Below, in pieces: positions 5,168 through 6,103 of a DNA stretch of 6,103 nt (position 1 is the first letter of the stretch; the number at the start of each line of letters is the position of its first letter). The notes under the pieces are model-generated. The model worked only from the letters and a program-made list of their open reading frames with translations. It had not been told where the DNA came from and did not search any database. The stretch is from the NCBI RefSeq assembly GCF_015207245.1, contig NZ_JADEXF010000248.1:1-6103 (forward strand). The letters run 5' to 3'. This DNA comes from Nostoc cf. edaphicum LEGE 07299 (GTDB lineage: Bacteria > Cyanobacteriota > Cyanobacteriia > Cyanobacteriales > Nostocaceae). Both the position numbers and the translations under genes were made by a program.

Positions 5168-6103
5168 TTAAACCGTCACTCCCTCCAACTCTTCATCTGT
5201 CAACTCATATAATTGCCGCAACTTATCCAACTTATCAGCATCAGCTTCCCAGAAACCCCGCCCATGCGCCTCCAACATTCTTCCTAAAATATTGCGGAAA
5301 GCTTCAGGATTTGCCTTGCGTAATTTATCCGCCATCTCTGCATCTAAAGCATAAGTATCAGCCGCTTGGTCATAAACCCAATCATCGGTAAAATTGGCAG
5401 TACCACCCCAACCAATCAACGCTGTCATCCGTTGAGAAATTTCAAACGCACCACCAGAACCTTGATTTGCCATCGCTTGCGCCCATTTGGGATTTACCAA
5501 CTTGGTGCGATACTCCATTCGCAGCAAATCATCCAAATTGCGCGGTGTAGTATCCTTCGAGAAACTTTCCACAAAGCTGGTTGTAACCTTCTTACCGCTT
5601 TGTTTTTCTGCTGCCTTTTTCAAACCGCCGGTATTGGCGTAATATTCTTGAATATCAGTTAAACCATATTCTACCGAATCGATTTCTTGAACAATGCGAT
5701 CGCTAGTTTTTAACAATGTATTCAAAATTTCCGGTCTAGCTTGACCTTTATCTTCTCTGCCGTAGCTAAACACGTTGCGACTTTGCCAAGTATTGCCTAA
5801 CTCCTCACCAGATTCCCAGTTACCATCAACCACTCTATCATTCACCAAAGAACCAAAATCACCCGCCGGATTAGAAAACAATCTCGCTGATGCATTTTCC
5901 ACACCTTGGGCTTTCAAAGCCAAAGCGTGTCTTTTGATAAAATTCTGATCTTCGCGTTCATCAGCATCAGCCGCCCGTTGAAATAAATCATCCAACAATT
6001 CGATGATATTGACAAAACTATCTCGGAAAATTCCAGACAAATTACCCAACACATCAATTCGGGGATGTCCAACTTCCACCAACGGCTTTAATTCATAACG
6101 AAC
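5168..6103 (-). CDS. chlH: Magnesium chelatase subunit H, C-terminal part
   Basis: ChlH is the large porphyrin-binding subunit of magnesium chelatase. With ChlI and ChlD it inserts Mg into protoporphyrin IX using ATP, the first committed step of chlorophyll synthesis. The window holds the last 311 residues of a protein that is usually about 1,330 long. The frame is open to the window edge, beginning VRYELKPLVEVG. Visible family blocks include PRIDVLGNLSGIFRDSF, ADEREDQNFIKRHAL, ARLFSNPAGDFGS, NTWQSRNVFSYG, YGLTDIQEYYANTGG, RMEYRTKLVNPKWAQAM, DDWVYDQAADTYALD and NPEAFRNILGRMLEAHGRGF, with the end LTDEELEGVTV. CobN, the related cobaltochelatase subunit, is the alternative, but the NPKW, DDWVY and FRNILGRMLEA text fits ChlH better. 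The gene has no frameshift in the visible part. It runs in the same direction as hicBA, with 166 bp between them, so some read-through into hicBA is possible. Confidence 0.93.
   Translation of the reverse strand, partial: VRYELKPLVEVGHPRIDVLGNLSGIFRDSFVNIIELLDDLFQRAADADEREDQNFIKRHALALKAQGVENASARLFSNPAGDFGSLVNDRVVDGNWESGEELGNTWQSRNVFSYGREDKGQARPEILNTLLKTSDRIVQEIDSVEYGLTDIQEYYANTGGLKKAAEKQSGKKVTTSFVESFSKDTTPRNLDDLLRMEYRTKLVNPKWAQAMANQGSGGAFEISQRMTALIGWGGTANFTDDWVYDQAADTYALDAEMADKLRKANPEAFRNILGRMLEAHGRGFWEADADKLDKLRQLYELTDEELEGVTV

Noticed and set aside
5062..5662. Two + strand open frames, 5062-5391 and 5366-5662
   Set aside because: Both lie largely or wholly opposite chlH, and their translations have no recognisable features.

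Overview
The window looks like a piece of a filamentous, heterocyst-type cyanobacterial chromosome (Nostoc/Anabaena or a close relative). Three things support this. It encodes the photosystem II peptide Psb30 and the C-terminal part of the chlorophyll-synthesis protein ChlH. The octamer GCGATCGC (HIP1) occurs seven times in 6.1 kb (826, 1094, 1399, 2302, 2700, 4038, 5696). The spacers are full of short tandem and inverted repeats of the kind common in Nostoc. The species assignment is inference; no database search was possible.

Layout, left to right. Positions 1-54 hold a 14-bp tandem repeat with an inverted copy. A plausible promoter (84-111) then leads to psb30 (221-355, + strand), a 44-codon gene. 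psb30 converges on recJ (420-2576, - strand), which encodes a complete single-strand DNA exonuclease. recJ carries an unusual in-frame insert of about 126 nt made of three different repeat types (1593-1718), and its last codons lie in an inverted repeat shared with the psb30-recJ junction. Upstream of recJ on the same strand is a gene for a small, probably secreted protein of unknown function (2658-3146).

Positions 3147-4103 are a decayed zone. It holds a 5'-truncated, frameshifted IS5-type transposase relic (about 3311-3755), a 23-bp near-palindromic sequence at its 3' end, a HIP1-like palindromic patch, and a possible remnant reading frame on the minus strand (3950-4120). Next is an orphan 114-codon gene (4104-4448, + strand) whose sequence resembles the DM13 fold. 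It is followed by a second copy of the 23-bp sequence (4496-4519) and a strong hairpin (4546-4580).

On the minus strand, 5001 to 4595 encodes a compact HicB-HicA toxin-antitoxin pair with a one-base overlap. The window ends inside chlH (5168-6103, - strand), whose 5' part lies outside.

The conserved genes do not form one pathway. Psb30 and ChlH serve photosynthesis, RecJ serves DNA repair, and the stretch from 3147 to 5001 is an accessory patch of mobile-element debris, an orphan gene and a toxin-antitoxin module between housekeeping genes. I see no clearly new multi-gene system. The most unusual signals are the repeat-built insert in RecJ and the orphan gene lying between two copies of the IS-end-like 23-bp sequence.
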